Assembly (NCBI RefSeq): GCF_009834185.1
Contig: NZ_CP047173.1
Location: 3,472,001-3,536,000, forward strand
Direction of reading: 5' to 3'
DNA length: 64,000 nt
Source: Rathayibacter sp. VKM Ac-2760
Lineage (GTDB): Bacteria > Actinomycetota > Actinomycetes > Actinomycetales > Microbacteriaceae
Shown here: positions 9,530 through 18,562 of the stretch, piece by piece
Position numbering within the stretch: position 1 is the first letter of the stretch
Layout of the letters: every line of letters begins with the position of its first letter
The notes under the pieces: model-generated
What the model was told of the DNA's origin: nothing
What the model saw: only the letters and a program-made list of their open reading frames with translations
The model's database searches: none
Translations under genes and position numbers: made by a program

Positions 9530-11867
9530 GCGTCCAGCGGCGCACGGCGTTCGCCCGGTCGACGAGCCGCAGGCGCTCCTCTTTCTCGCGGGTCGCGGCG
9601 GCGAGCGAGCGGTACGAGGTCTCGAGGCCGTCGCGGAGCGCGGGCTCGGTGGCCTCGATCCCGCCGATCGACGCGCCCTCGGCCGGGCCGTCGCGCTGGA
9701 CGAGCTCGAGTGCCGACTCCAGCACCCCGGTCGTCAGCTCGAGCCGGGTGCGCGCGTCGATCGCGACCGTGTCGACGCTCGCCAGCGCCGCGGAGAGCGA
9801 GGGCAGTCCGCGTCCGGAGCCGGCCAGCAGCTCGGCGCGGCGGCGGCGGGCGTCGACGTACGAGGAGCGCGTCGGCGTGACGATGTCGAGCGCGTCCAGC
9901 GCGCCGTCGAGGTCGGCGCGGTGCTGCCGGACGCGCGCGAGGCCGAAGGCGGCCGGCGCGGTGTAGTTGGCGTCGGCGCGGGCGCAGATCACGTAGAGCG
10001 ACTCCGCCACCTCGGGCTCGCCGCTCGACTCGCAGGCCGCCGCGAGCGCGAGCTTGGGCGCGAGCTCGCCGGGCACCTGGCCGTAGACGGTGTTGAACGA
10101 GGCGCGGGCGCCGATGTCGTCGTGCCGGGCGAGCTGGGCCAGCCCGCTCATCCAGACCGCGCGCCACTCCCACGGATCCTCGGTGAGGATCTCGCCGGTC
10201 GCGCGGGCGACGTCGTCCCAGCGCTCGGCCTCGATCGCGGCGCGGGCGCGGGCGAGTCGCACCTCGACGGTGACGGTCGGCGCGAGCGCGAGGGCCCGCA
10301 GCCGCACGATCGGGTCGGCGACGTTGACGCCGGCCAGCCAGGCGCGCGCGGCGTCGGACTCGTCGGTCTTCAGGCCCGGCAGCGCGTCCCAGGGCAGCGG
10401 CCGGTCGACCACGTCCGCGACCGGCGCCTCGAACAGCGCCGACTCGGTCGAGTGCAGCGCGGGGTGCCCCGGGCCGCGGTCGGTCGCGACGACCTCGCGC
10501 AGCACGCCGAGCAGCTGCCCGCGCATCTCGTCGACGGTGGCGAACCGGTCCTGCGGATCGGGCGCGCAGGCCTTCGCGACCAGGCGGTAGAAGGAGTCGT
10601 ACCGCTGGAAGAGCGGCGTCTCGGACACCGGCGGCAGCGAGGCGACGTAGGTCGTCTGGTTGCCGCGGAAGTCGAGGACGAGCGAGGCGATGGTCCGCCC
10701 GATCGTGTAGACGTCGGAGGCGATCGACGGCCCGACCTCGGGCACCTCGGGCGCCTGGTAGCCGACGGTGCCGTAGATCGCCGACTCCTCGTCGTCGGCG
10801 CGGCGCACCCCGCCGAGGTCGATCAGCTTGACCTGGTCGCCGACCTGGATCATGTTGTCCGGCTTGAAGTCGCAGTAGAGCAGACCGTGGTCGTGCAGGT
10901 AGGCGAAGGCCGGCATCACCTCGAGCACGAAGGCGAGCGCCTGGTCCACGGGCAGCGGATCGGCGCTGCCGCCGTTCGCGTCGCGGCGCTCCTGCAGGAT
11001 CTGCTTGAGGCTCGGCCCGCCGACGTACTCCATCACGATGTAGCCGGCGCCCTCGTGCAGGACGAAGTTGTAGATCTCGACGATCAGCGGGTGCTCGACC
11101 TCGGCGAGGTACTGCCGCTCGGTGACCGCGGCGGCGTACGCGTCCGGGTCACCGGAGTTGAGCAGGCCCTTGAGCACCACCCAGCGGCCGGAGACGTTGC
11201 GGTCGCGGGCGAGGTAGATCCAGCCGAGCCCGCCGTAGGCGAGGCAGCCGACGACCTCGTACTGGCCGCCGACGACGTCGCCCTTCGAGAGCTGCGGCGT
11301 GAAGCTGAACGGGGTGCGGCAGTTGGGGCAGAAGCCCTCGGTGCGGCCGGCCTTGCCGTCGCGGCCGCGGCCGACCGCGGTGCCGCAGTTGGAGCAGAAG
11401 CGCTTGCGCTCGGGGAGCACCGCCTCCTTCATCAGCGCGGCCATCGGGTCCGCGGCGGGGCGGGAGGGCACGGTCGTCAGCCCGGCGCCGAGCCGCGGCC
11501 CGCGCAGGCGGGTCGAGGTGGTGCCGACGCGCCGGGTGGTCTTCGAGCCGGTCTGCGCCGTGCGGGCCGAGCCGAGCGCGGCGGTCGCGAGGCGGGCGGA
11601 GGAGGTGCGGCCGCTGCGCGCGGTCGCCGCCTCCTCGGTGCTCGACCCGATGGGAGCCTGCGCGTTCGGCGCGCCCTCGACGAAGCCGGTGCCGAACGCG
11701 GCGGAGGCGGTGGCCGGCGCGGGGCCGGACGCGGGAGCGGGGCGGCGCGCGGTCGGAGCCGACACCTCCGCCGCAGGCCCCTCCGCCGGCAGCCCGCAGA
11801 CGTTGCAGTAGCCGTCCTCGATGACGCCGGTGCAGCCCGGGGTCGAGGTGCAGGGTTCGCCGTTCAT
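9522..11867 (-). CDS. pknG: PknG-type serine/threonine protein kinase
   Basis: A 781-residue protein with the PknG layout. An N-terminal ribbon (CTSTPGC...DGYCNVCG) and a disordered Ala/Pro region lead to a rubredoxin-like module (CSNCG...CPNCR, about residues 150-185). The kinase domain covers about 200-470: glycine loop LAYGGLGWIYLARD, lysine 233 in VVLKG, YCDFKPDN with catalytic Asp333, and LIDLGG replacing DFG, as in mycobacterial PknG. The C-terminal third is a TPR-like helical region. In actinobacteria PknG phosphorylates GarA/OdhI FHA proteins to tune 2-oxoglutarate and glutamate metabolism and responds to GlnH and GlnX. Homologues of both are encoded just upstream. The ATG overlaps the previous stop (ATGA) and the TGA overlaps the phosphatase start. 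Confidence 0.95.
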   Translation of the reverse strand: MNGEPCTSTPGCTGVIEDGYCNVCGLPAEGPAAEVSAPTARRPAPASGPAPATASAAFGTGFVEGAPNAQAPIGSSTEEAATARSGRTSSARLATAALGSARTAQTGSKTTRRVGTTSTRLRGPRLGAGLTTVPSRPAADPMAALMKEAVLPERKRFCSNCGTAVGRGRDGKAGRTEGFCPNCRTPFSFTPQLSKGDVVGGQYEVVGCLAYGGLGWIYLARDRNVSGRWVVLKGLLNSGDPDAYAAAVTERQYLAEVEHPLIVEIYNFVLHEGAGYIVMEYVGGPSLKQILQERRDANGGSADPLPVDQALAFVLEVMPAFAYLHDHGLLYCDFKPDNMIQVGDQVKLIDLGGVRRADDEESAIYGTVGYQAPEVPEVGPSIASDVYTIGRTIASLVLDFRGNQTTYVASLPPVSETPLFQRYDSFYRLVAKACAPDPQDRFATVDEMRGQLLGVLREVVATDRGPGHPALHSTESALFEAPVADVVDRPLPWDALPGLKTDESDAARAWLAGVNVADPIVRLRALALAPTVTVEVRLARARAAIEAERWDDVARATGEILTEDPWEWRAVWMSGLAQLARHDDIGARASFNTVYGQVPGELAPKLALAAACESSGEPEVAESLYVICARADANYTAPAAFGLARVRQHRADLDGALDALDIVTPTRSSYVDARRRRAELLAGSGRGLPSLSAALASVDTVAIDARTRLELTTGVLESALELVQRDGPAEGASIGGIEATEPALRDGLETSYRSLAAATREKEERLRLVDRANAVRRWTLT

Positions 11868-13021
11868 GAGCTGGCCTTCCGAGGGGACGTGGGAGAGGAG
11901 GAGGCGGGCAGATCGCGGGTGACCACGTCGTACTGCTCCACCAGGTGCCGGGCGAGCGCCACCGAGCAGGGCACCGCGTCGAGCGCGGCGCGGACCTCGG
12001 CGTCGGCCGCGACTCCGACGGCCGATGCCGCCCGGCCGTTGCCGGCGGCCCGCTCGCGCAGCGCCCGCAGCCGGAAGCCGAGCGCGGCGCGCTCCGCAGC
12101 GGCGAGGTGGGCGGCCTCGACGGCGTCGAACGCCCGGCCGACCGCGGTGAGCCGCGCGAGATGCGCGTCGAGCCCCTCGCGGTCCGCAGGCGCCTCGCCC
12201 AGGCGCGAGACGTCGGGCACGGCGAGGCGGGGCGGGTCGGCGATCTCGCGGCGGCAGCGGGCGACCAGCTCGCGCAGCGCCTCGCGCAGCTCGGCGGCGG
12301 CGGCCAGCTCGCGGGCGCGGACCCGGTCGTGCTCCAGGCCGCGTCGCTCCGAGGCCGCGATGATCAGGTCGCGCTCCAGCCGGGCGGAGTCGCTCTCGAG
12401 CTGGCCGAGCGGACCGGAGACGTCGGCGCCGCGGCCCGCCTTCTCGGCGAGGGCGTCGAGCCGGGAGCGCAGCACGGCGACGCGCTGCGCGGCGGCCTGG
12501 TCGACGGTCCCGCGCGCATCGCGGGTGAGGTCGCGGCAGCGCTCGATCTCGGCGCGCACCCCGACGATCCGGCCCGCGACGTCGGTGCCGCTCGGGTCGA
12601 GCTCGAGGCGCGACTTCAGCTGGCCGATCACGGCGTCGCAGAGCCGGACGGCCTCGACCAGCGAGACGGCGGCGCTGCCGCCCGAGCCGGAGGAGTCGAG
12701 CCGCCCCCAGATCAGCTGCGACATCCGCTCGCGCGCGACGGCGTCCACCCGGCCGGAGTCCCAGACGGCCTCGAGCTCCGCGAGGCGCCGGGTGACCGAC
12801 TCGCGCAGCGACTGCGCGAGCACGACGTCGGCGGTGTAGCTGTCGGCCTGCGGCGAGGCGAGTGCGGCGGCGTCGAGCCGCGAGAGCTCGCGCGTGGTGC
12901 GGTCGAGCCAGCGGGTGAGCCGGGCCAGGTAGTCGAAGAGCGCCGCCTGCGGGATCGCCTCACCCAGTCGTCCTGGAGCGACAGGAGTCCCCTCGGACAC
13001 CCCCGGGGTCGCGGCGACCAT
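11864..13021 (-). CDS. Coiled-coil protein between glnH and pknG, function unknown
   Basis: A 385-residue protein that I cannot assign to a named family. It has no signal peptide or membrane segment. It is rich in Ala, Arg, Glu and Leu and mostly helical, with long stretches suited to coiled coils (about residues 30-110 and 150-300). The ATG at 13021 overlaps the stop of the GlnH-like gene (TGATG), and its own TGA overlaps the PknG start (ATGA). The tight coupling implies stoichiometric production with the sensor lipoprotein and the kinase. One possible role is a cytoplasmic scaffold between the membrane sensor and PknG; this rests only on position and predicted shape. Confidence 0.75.
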   Translation of the reverse strand: MVAATPGVSEGTPVAPGRLGEAIPQAALFDYLARLTRWLDRTTRELSRLDAAALASPQADSYTADVVLAQSLRESVTRRLAELEAVWDSGRVDAVARERMSQLIWGRLDSSGSGGSAAVSLVEAVRLCDAVIGQLKSRLELDPSGTDVAGRIVGVRAEIERCRDLTRDARGTVDQAAAQRVAVLRSRLDALAEKAGRGADVSGPLGQLESDSARLERDLIIAASERRGLEHDRVRARELAAAAELREALRELVARCRREIADPPRLAVPDVSRLGEAPADREGLDAHLARLTAVGRAFDAVEAAHLAAAERAALGFRLRALRERAAGNGRAASAVGVAADAEVRAALDAVPCSVALARHLVEQYDVVTRDLPASSSPTSPRKASS

Positions 13022-13983
13022 CAGCGCCCGTACACGGCGGCGGGCGGCGAGGCCGCGCCGAGCTCGCCGAGCCAGCGGTCGTAGATGCTCTGCCAGCGGC
13101 CGTCGGCGCGGATGCTCTCGAGTGCGGCGTTGACGAAGCGCACGTAGTCGGTGTCGCCGGCGGGCATGCCGAGGCCGTACGGCTCCTCGCTGAGTGGGTC
13201 GCCGATGACCTTGGCGTACGGGTCCTGCGCGACGAAGCCCGCCAGGATCGTGTCGTCGCCCGCGATCGCGTCGACCGAGCCCTCCTGGAACTGGGCGAGG
13301 CACTGGGTGTGCGTGTCGGCGGCGACGGCGGTGACCTCGGGGTAGTCGCTCTCGAGCCGGCTGAGCGTGGTGGTGCTCCGCGGCGCGCAGACCCGCTGCC
13401 CGGCCAGCTTGTCGATGCCGTCGGCCTCGTTGCTCTCGGAGACGAGCACCTTGAGCCCCGCGCCGTAGTACTCCGAGGAGAAGGCGATGCTGCTCCAGCG
13501 GTCGCAGGTCATCGTCAGCGTCCGGGCGACGAGGTCGACCTGCGGCGCGGAGGCGTCGCCGCTGAGGGCGGGCAGCCGCTGGGCCGAGGTGATCACGACG
13601 AATTCGATCGCCTCCGGATCGCCGAGGATCGCCCGGGCGATCTCGCGGGCGATGTCGATGTCGAAGCCCTCGATCGCGCCGGTCAGCGGGTTCCGCGCGC
13701 TCATCAGCAGGGTGTCGGCCGAGACGCCGACGCGGAGCCGGCCCGCCTCGCGGATCTGCGCGAGCCGCGTGCTGTCGGTGACGCCGGTCGGCGCGTAGGA
13801 GGTCACCGCGGACGGCGAGCACTCGGTCGCGGCGGGAGCGGCGCTCGAGGTCGCGGTCGGCGTCGGCGTCGCGGTGGTCGCCTCGGTGATCGTGCCGAGG
13901 TCGTCGGCGCCGGTCGAGCAGCCGGCGACGGCGAGCACGGTCGTGATCAGCAGCGCCAGGACGCCGGTGCGCAGGCGGTTCAT
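13021..13983 (-). CDS. glnH: GlnH-like amino-acid-binding lipoprotein
   Basis: A 320-residue extracytoplasmic solute-binding protein. The start at 13983 gives a lipoprotein signal (MNRLRTG, then a hydrophobic run ending LAVAGC with Cys22). A Thr/Ala-rich linker precedes a type-2 periplasmic binding domain with RLRVGVSADT, NPLTGAIEGFDIDIAREIA, and a DxVARTLTMTCDRW region. No ABC permease or ATPase gene lies beside it, so it is unlikely to serve a classical uptake system. In Mycobacterium tuberculosis GlnH lies in an operon with glnX and pknG and binds aspartate, glutamate and asparagine. The same order here (GlnX, GlnH, then PknG after one extra gene) supports a sensory role. It overlaps the GlnX gene by four bases. 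Confidence 0.88.
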   Translation of the reverse strand: MNRLRTGVLALLITTVLAVAGCSTGADDLGTITEATTATPTPTATSSAAPAATECSPSAVTSYAPTGVTDSTRLAQIREAGRLRVGVSADTLLMSARNPLTGAIEGFDIDIAREIARAILGDPEAIEFVVITSAQRLPALSGDASAPQVDLVARTLTMTCDRWSSIAFSSEYYGAGLKVLVSESNEADGIDKLAGQRVCAPRSTTTLSRLESDYPEVTAVAADTHTQCLAQFQEGSVDAIAGDDTILAGFVAQDPYAKVIGDPLSEEPYGLGMPAGDTDYVRFVNAALESIRADGRWQSIYDRWLGELGAASPPAAVYGR

Positions 13984-15281
13984 CGGTACTCCTCCAGTCG
14001 CTGCGAGACGCCGCGCCAGGCGAGCAGGGCGCCCGCCGAGCCGGCGGCCAGCAGGATCCACGAGGCGATCGACGAGATCGCGCTCCCGTCGTCGAGCTCG
14101 GTGCGCGTCGTCTCCGCGTCGTCGAGGATCGCCGCCCTCGCGTCGTCGGCGAAGGCGTCGAACGCGGCGTTGGCGGACCCCTCCTCGGTGGCGGTGGCCA
14201 GCTCGACCGCGTCGTCCCAGCTGCCGCCGTCATCGGCGGCGCGGATCGCGGTGTGCAGCTCGAGCCACGCGTTCAGCTCCGTCACGAGCGCCCCGTCGAC
14301 GATGCCGGCGTCGACCGCGTCCTGCAGCCGGCCGCGCGCGTCCTCCGCCGCCGCCTGGAACTCCGTCTCCAGTGCCGCGCCCGAGCCGCGCTTGATCAGC
14401 GTGAAGCTCTCCAGCGACTTCGCGTCGCTCGCGGCGGTGAGCGCCTGCGAGACGGCGAGGGTCGCCTGGTAGGAGTCGGCGCGCACGGTCGCCGCGCGCG
14501 AGCCGGTCGACGCGAGGACGACCGCCCCGCCGATCCCGAGCACGAGCAGCACCGCGGTCGCGGTGACGAGCGGCCGATTGAGGTAGCGGTGGGTGCGGCG
14601 CGCCAGCCAGACCTGCGCCGCGATCAGCAGGAGCAGCATCGCGAGCGAGCCGATCAGCAGCAGCACGCTGAAGCGCACGGTGTCGTAGGCGGCGGCGACG
14701 CGGTCCGCTCCGCGGGTGACGAGCCCGTTGAGATCGGTGAGGATCCCCTTCTCGGAATCGGTCAGCTGCGCCGAGGCCTGGTCGAGGTACGCGGAGCCGA
14801 CCGGGAAGCCCTGCCGGTTGTTGGCGCGGGCCTGCTCGATCAGGCCGCTGTAGGTGGTCAGCTTGGTGGCGACCGTGGCGAGGGTCGCCGCGTCGTCGGG
14901 CTGGGTCGACGCCAGCTCGGCGAGCCGCGAGGACGCGCCGGCGAGGTTGTCGACGTACTTCTGCCGCTGATCCGCCGGCTCGAGTCCGCCGACGAGGAAG
15001 GTGTTCGCGGCGATCGCGTTGGCGTCGACGAGGAGGTTCCGCACCTCCTGCACGCCGACGAGCTGCGCCGACTGCTCGCGCGCCTCGGCCGCGGCCCGCG
15101 CCTGCAGTGCTCCGGCCTGCTGGGCGAAGACGCCGAACAGCACGGCGGCGAGCGCCGTCAGCACGAGCAGCAGGCGGAGGGTGCGCGGAGTGGTCGACGT
15201 CGCCCGGGCGAGCAGCGTCGGGCGACGGGGAGCGGCCGCGGGCGCGGGCGGGGCCGACGGCGCGGCGGTGGCGATGCTCAT
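13980..15281 (-). CDS. glnX: GlnX-like membrane sensor
   Basis: A 433-residue protein with four predicted membrane helices at about 36-56, 203-225, 238-260 and 405-425. Two extracytoplasmic helical domains lie between helices 1-2 and 3-4, a duplicated four-helix-bundle sensor layout. Only short cytoplasmic parts remain, so it has no kinase or DNA-binding domain of its own. This matches the membrane protein GlnX, which links GlnH to PknG in mycobacteria. Assignment rests on topology and on its position directly upstream of the GlnH-like gene, because primary sequence conservation in this family is low. The ATG at 15281 overlaps the stop of the AAA ATPase gene (ATGA). Confidence 0.8.
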   Translation of the reverse strand: MSIATAAPSAPPAPAAAPRRPTLLARATSTTPRTLRLLLVLTALAAVLFGVFAQQAGALQARAAAEAREQSAQLVGVQEVRNLLVDANAIAANTFLVGGLEPADQRQKYVDNLAGASSRLAELASTQPDDAATLATVATKLTTYSGLIEQARANNRQGFPVGSAYLDQASAQLTDSEKGILTDLNGLVTRGADRVAAAYDTVRFSVLLLIGSLAMLLLLIAAQVWLARRTHRYLNRPLVTATAVLLVLGIGGAVVLASTGSRAATVRADSYQATLAVSQALTAASDAKSLESFTLIKRGSGAALETEFQAAAEDARGRLQDAVDAGIVDGALVTELNAWLELHTAIRAADDGGSWDDAVELATATEEGSANAAFDAFADDARAAILDDAETTRTELDDGSAISSIASWILLAAGSAGALLAWRGVSQRLEEYR

Positions 15282-16693
15282 GCGGTCTCCTCGGTCGGTG
15301 CGTCGGGCTCCGGGATCACGGCCTCCACCACGTCCTCCGCCTCCAGCGTCCGCAGCTCGTCGAGCGTCGGCTCCTCCGTGTCGCGCAGGCGCCAGGCGTG
15401 CCGGGCGACGGCCGCGTCGAGCACGTTGCGCACCCAGCGGCCGTTGCCGAACGCCTCGGTGCGCTCCTGCGCGGCGGCGAGGTCGGCGAAGACGGCGACC
15501 GCCTCCTCCGTCGGGCTGAAGTCGGCGGAGTCGGCGAGGCGCGCGAAGATCGCGGCCAGCTCCTCGTCGCTGTAGTCGGCGAAGTCGATCGTGGTGGAGA
15601 ACCGGCTCGCGAGCCCGGGGTTGGTGTCGAGGAAGCCCTGCATCGGGCCGGAGTAGCCCGCCACGATCACGACCAGGTCGCCGCGGTGGTCCTCCATGTC
15701 CTTGACCAGGGTGGTCACCGCCTCCGCCCCGTACTGGTCGAGCGCGAGCGCGTAGGCCTCGTCGATGAAGAGCACACCGCCGCGGGCCGAGCCGATCACC
15801 TCGGCCGTCTTCATCGAGGTCTGACCGAGGTAGCCGGCCACCAGCTCGGAGCGGTCGACCTCGACGAGCACGCCCTTCGAGAGGATGCCGAGCGAGCGGT
15901 AGATCCGCGAGACCAGGCGGGCGACCGTGGTCTTGCCGGTGCCCGGGTTGCCGGTGAACACGAGGTGCCGGGTGAGCGTCGGCGTGGTCAGCCCCGCGGC
16001 CTGGCGCAGCGTGTCGATCCGGAGCAGCTGGGTCTGCCGCTTGATCTCGCTCTTCACCCGGTCGAGCCCGATCAGCGCGTCGAGCTCCGCGAGCAGGTCC
16101 TCGATCGCCTCGGGCGGCTCGAGTGGATCCGGTTCGGGTTCCGGCGAGGCGGGTGGCGCGGCAGCGATCGCCCCCGGCTCGTCCTGCGGCCCGTCGTGCT
16201 CGGTCCGCCGCAGCCGAGCGAGGATCTCGTCGACCCCGGGAACGCCGGCGGGAAGATCGCGCGGGGCTGCGGGCGCCGAAGGCGAAGGCGCCTGCCCAGC
16301 CCCCGCCTGCACAGCCCCCAGCTGCGCCGCCGCCGTCGCCGACGCCGCCGCGATCCCGCCGATCCCCGGCTCCCCCAGCGAACTCGCCGCGGACACGACC
16401 TCGGTCAGCGCCCGCGCGTACGCCCCGGCCTGCTCCGAGCGCGCCGCGACCAGCCCGGCGAGGAGCTCGGTCGGCGAGCTGCGCCAGCGCCGCGCACTCG
16501 ATGCCGCGGTGAAGAACGCCTCGAGCCCGCCGGTGCTCCCGGTCTCCACGAGCCAGTCCTGCCCGGCCCCGGTGATCGACTCCGCGACGGCCGCCGCGAG
16601 CCGGGCACCCTCGACCCGCACGGCGGCTCCGTCGAGCCCGGCCGAGGATCCGACGAGGACGAGCGCGTCGAGCGACGCCGACAGCCCGCTCAC
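15278..16693 (-). CDS. CbxX/CfqX-type AAA ATPase
   Basis: A 471-residue protein. The N-terminal half (1-190) is Ala-rich and poorly conserved. The AAA domain covers about 200-460: the LLAELDALIGLDRVKSEI entry helix, Walker A GNPGTGKTT with lysine 254, LVGYLGQT-like pore-loop region (here LVAGYLGQTS), Walker B VLFIDEAYAL, the sensor region VIVAGY, and the GLASRF arginine finger. CbxX/CfqX ATPases remodel protein complexes, for example as Rubisco activases, and related forms occur in secretion and stress clusters. The GTG start at 16693 overlaps the stop of the upstream gene (GTGA). The partner it remodels is unknown; TelA, the VWA protein or the kinase complex are candidates by context. Confidence 0.9.
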   Translation of the reverse strand: MSGLSASLDALVLVGSSAGLDGAAVRVEGARLAAAVAESITGAGQDWLVETGSTGGLEAFFTAASSARRWRSSPTELLAGLVAARSEQAGAYARALTEVVSAASSLGEPGIGGIAAASATAAAQLGAVQAGAGQAPSPSAPAAPRDLPAGVPGVDEILARLRRTEHDGPQDEPGAIAAAPPASPEPEPDPLEPPEAIEDLLAELDALIGLDRVKSEIKRQTQLLRIDTLRQAAGLTTPTLTRHLVFTGNPGTGKTTVARLVSRIYRSLGILSKGVLVEVDRSELVAGYLGQTSMKTAEVIGSARGGVLFIDEAYALALDQYGAEAVTTLVKDMEDHRGDLVVIVAGYSGPMQGFLDTNPGLASRFSTTIDFADYSDEELAAIFARLADSADFSPTEEAVAVFADLAAAQERTEAFGNGRWVRNVLDAAVARHAWRLRDTEEPTLDELRTLEAEDVVEAVIPEPDAPTEETA

Positions 16694-17259
16694 GAGGCGC
16701 TCGGCGGGGTCAGCGAGCCGGGAGTCGTGGGCGCGGTGGGCGTGGTCGGAGCGGCCGGCGCGTCCAGCCCGCTCGACAGCGACGACTCCGTGAACTTCTC
16801 GGCGAGGAACTGCCCGTGCGCGATCAGCGCCGAGGCGTCCTGCCGCGAGACGGCGTCGGAGATCCGGTCGAGGGTGCCCCCGAGCAGGTCGAGCTGGTCG
16901 CAGAGGATCATCAGCGAGGTCTTCCCCTTGTAGACGGCGCGGCGGTCGGCGAAGTCGCGGGGCAGGCGCAGGTAGCCCTCGACCGCCTCGGGCAGGTAGC
17001 TGGTCGCGGTGGCCACGACGGTGTGGCCCTGCCGGCTCATCCCGCCGAGCCGGTCCAGGCGCGGCACCATCTCGCGCACCGTCTCGTCGACCCGGCGGAT
17101 GCGGGCCGCGACGATCGCCGGGACCTTGCCCGCGGTCTCCGCGGCGACCCGGTCGAGCGCCGCGAGGATGTCGTCGCTGGACGGCACGCGCGGGAGTGCG
17201 GGCGCGGTCTCCTCCGGCACCGGGTCGGTGCCGCCGAACAGGCGGGAGAGCCAGCCCAT
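16690..17259 (-). CDS. Small helical protein encoded next to telA, function unknown
   Basis: A 189-residue protein without a clear signal peptide or membrane helix. The N-terminus, MGWLSRLFGG, looks like a short amphipathic membrane-contact segment. Residues 25-150 are predicted helical and are the conserved-looking part (RVPSSDDILAALDRV, RIRRVDETVREMVPRL, TATSYLPEAVEGYLRLP). A Pro/Thr/Ser tail follows. TelA genes are often paired with a small XpaC-like partner. This gene occupies that position three bases after telA, but the similarity is only in size and context, so I leave it unnamed. Confidence 0.75.
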   Translation of the reverse strand: MGWLSRLFGGTDPVPEETAPALPRVPSSDDILAALDRVAAETAGKVPAIVAARIRRVDETVREMVPRLDRLGGMSRQGHTVVATATSYLPEAVEGYLRLPRDFADRRAVYKGKTSLMILCDQLDLLGGTLDRISDAVSRQDASALIAHGQFLAEKFTESSLSSGLDAPAAPTTPTAPTTPGSLTPPSAS

Positions 17260-17262
17260 CGG

Positions 17263-18465
17263 CTAGCGGCCGAGATCGAGCGAGGAGGCCGCGTCGATGT
17301 CGGAGTTGCTGCGCCGGGCGCGCTCGACGTACTCGCCGGCCTTCGCGGTCTCGACCTGGAGCACGCCGACGGTCTGCGCCATGCTGTCGAGCGCCTTGAT
17401 CTTGAAGTCCGAGATCGAGTCCATGGTCTGGTAGATGTTCGCGAACGCGGCCTGCAGCTGCGGGAGCCCGACCGTCGCCGACGCCGCCTGCGACTGGATG
17501 CTCGCGGACTGCTCGGCGAGCATCCGCGAGGTGGCCTCGATCATGTTCGAGGTCGTCGTGTTGAGCGCGGTGATCTGGTCGAGCACGAGCCGCTGGTTGG
17601 CGAGCGCCTGGGCGACGATGACCGCGGTGCGCAGCGCCGACACGGTCGTGGTGGTCGCGCGGTCGACGCCCTTGATCAGCTCGACGTTGTTCTTGATCAC
17701 GACGTCGATCGCGAGGTAGCCCTGGATCGAGACGGCCAGCTGGGTCAGCAGGTCCTGGTGCTTCTGCCGCGCGTAGAAGAGGACGTCCTCGCGCAGCGCC
17801 CGGGCGCGGTCCGGGTCGGTCGCGTCGAGCTCGGCGATCTTCGCCGACAGCTTCACGTCGAGCCGCTCGGCGACGTAGATGTACTCGTTGAGGCGCGTCA
17901 TCGTGTCCCAGAGGTTCTGCTTCTCCAGGTTGAGCGCGGCGTTGTCCTTCCGCAGCTCGTCCTGACCGTCGTAGAGCGCCTGGATGATGGCGTTGAGGTG
18001 CGACTGCGCGCTCTCGTAGCGGCGGAAGTAGTCGGTGATCTTGTTGCCGAAGGGGATGAAGCCGAGGATCTTCTTCTGGATGTTGTCCTCGGAGGGGTCG
18101 AGGTCCTCGACCGTGCGGCGCAGCTCCAGCAGCGTCTTGCCGATGGTCGAGCCCTCGGAGAGCCCGCCCTCCTGCAGCGCCCGCACGGGCGTCTTCAGCA
18201 GGCGGTTCGAGGAGTCGGCGGCCGATCGGATGTCGGCGTCGCCCATCGTGCGGATGTCGTTCGCCTTCGCGGCGAACTCGGGGCTGCGCGCCTCCGTGCT
18301 CATCAGCGAGTCCAGGTAGCCGTCGACCTTCGCCTCGAGCCCGGGCAGCGCCTGCTCGGGCACCTTCGGCGCGATCGACGGCGCCGAGGTCGTCGCGACG
18401 GCGGCGACGGGCTCCGGCGGCGTGAGCGAGAGGGCGTTCTGGGGCGGCTGCAGGGCCTCGGTCAT
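17263..18465 (-). CDS. telA: TelA family (toxic anion resistance) protein
   Basis: A 400-residue, almost entirely helical protein of the TelA/YceH/YaaN family. Typical segments are ILGFIPFGNKITDYFRRYESAQSHLNAII (about 145-175), LNEYIYVAERLDVKL, REDVLFYARQKHQDLLTQLAVSIQGYLAIDVVIKNN and RTAVIVAQALANQRLVLDQI. Family members are linked to tellurite, other toxic anions and envelope stress, but the molecular activity is not settled. It is the first gene of the operon that continues to the PP2C phosphatase, so the promoter should lie in the 97 bases upstream of 18465. Comparative genomics has tied TelA, VWA, FHA, PP2C and AAA genes to Ter-type stress systems, which fits this neighbourhood. Confidence 0.92.
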   Translation of the reverse strand: MTEALQPPQNALSLTPPEPVAAVATTSAPSIAPKVPEQALPGLEAKVDGYLDSLMSTEARSPEFAAKANDIRTMGDADIRSAADSSNRLLKTPVRALQEGGLSEGSTIGKTLLELRRTVEDLDPSEDNIQKKILGFIPFGNKITDYFRRYESAQSHLNAIIQALYDGQDELRKDNAALNLEKQNLWDTMTRLNEYIYVAERLDVKLSAKIAELDATDPDRARALREDVLFYARQKHQDLLTQLAVSIQGYLAIDVVIKNNVELIKGVDRATTTTVSALRTAVIVAQALANQRLVLDQITALNTTTSNMIEATSRMLAEQSASIQSQAASATVGLPQLQAAFANIYQTMDSISDFKIKALDSMAQTVGVLQVETAKAGEYVERARRSNSDIDAASSLDLGR

Positions 18466-18562
18466 CGGGGATCCTCACCGTAACGGGCGCGCACCGTGAC
18501 CGGCGCTCGGCGCCGACTGGACGAACGTGCCGCAAGCATATCGCCGGGGAGTGAGCGCTCCC

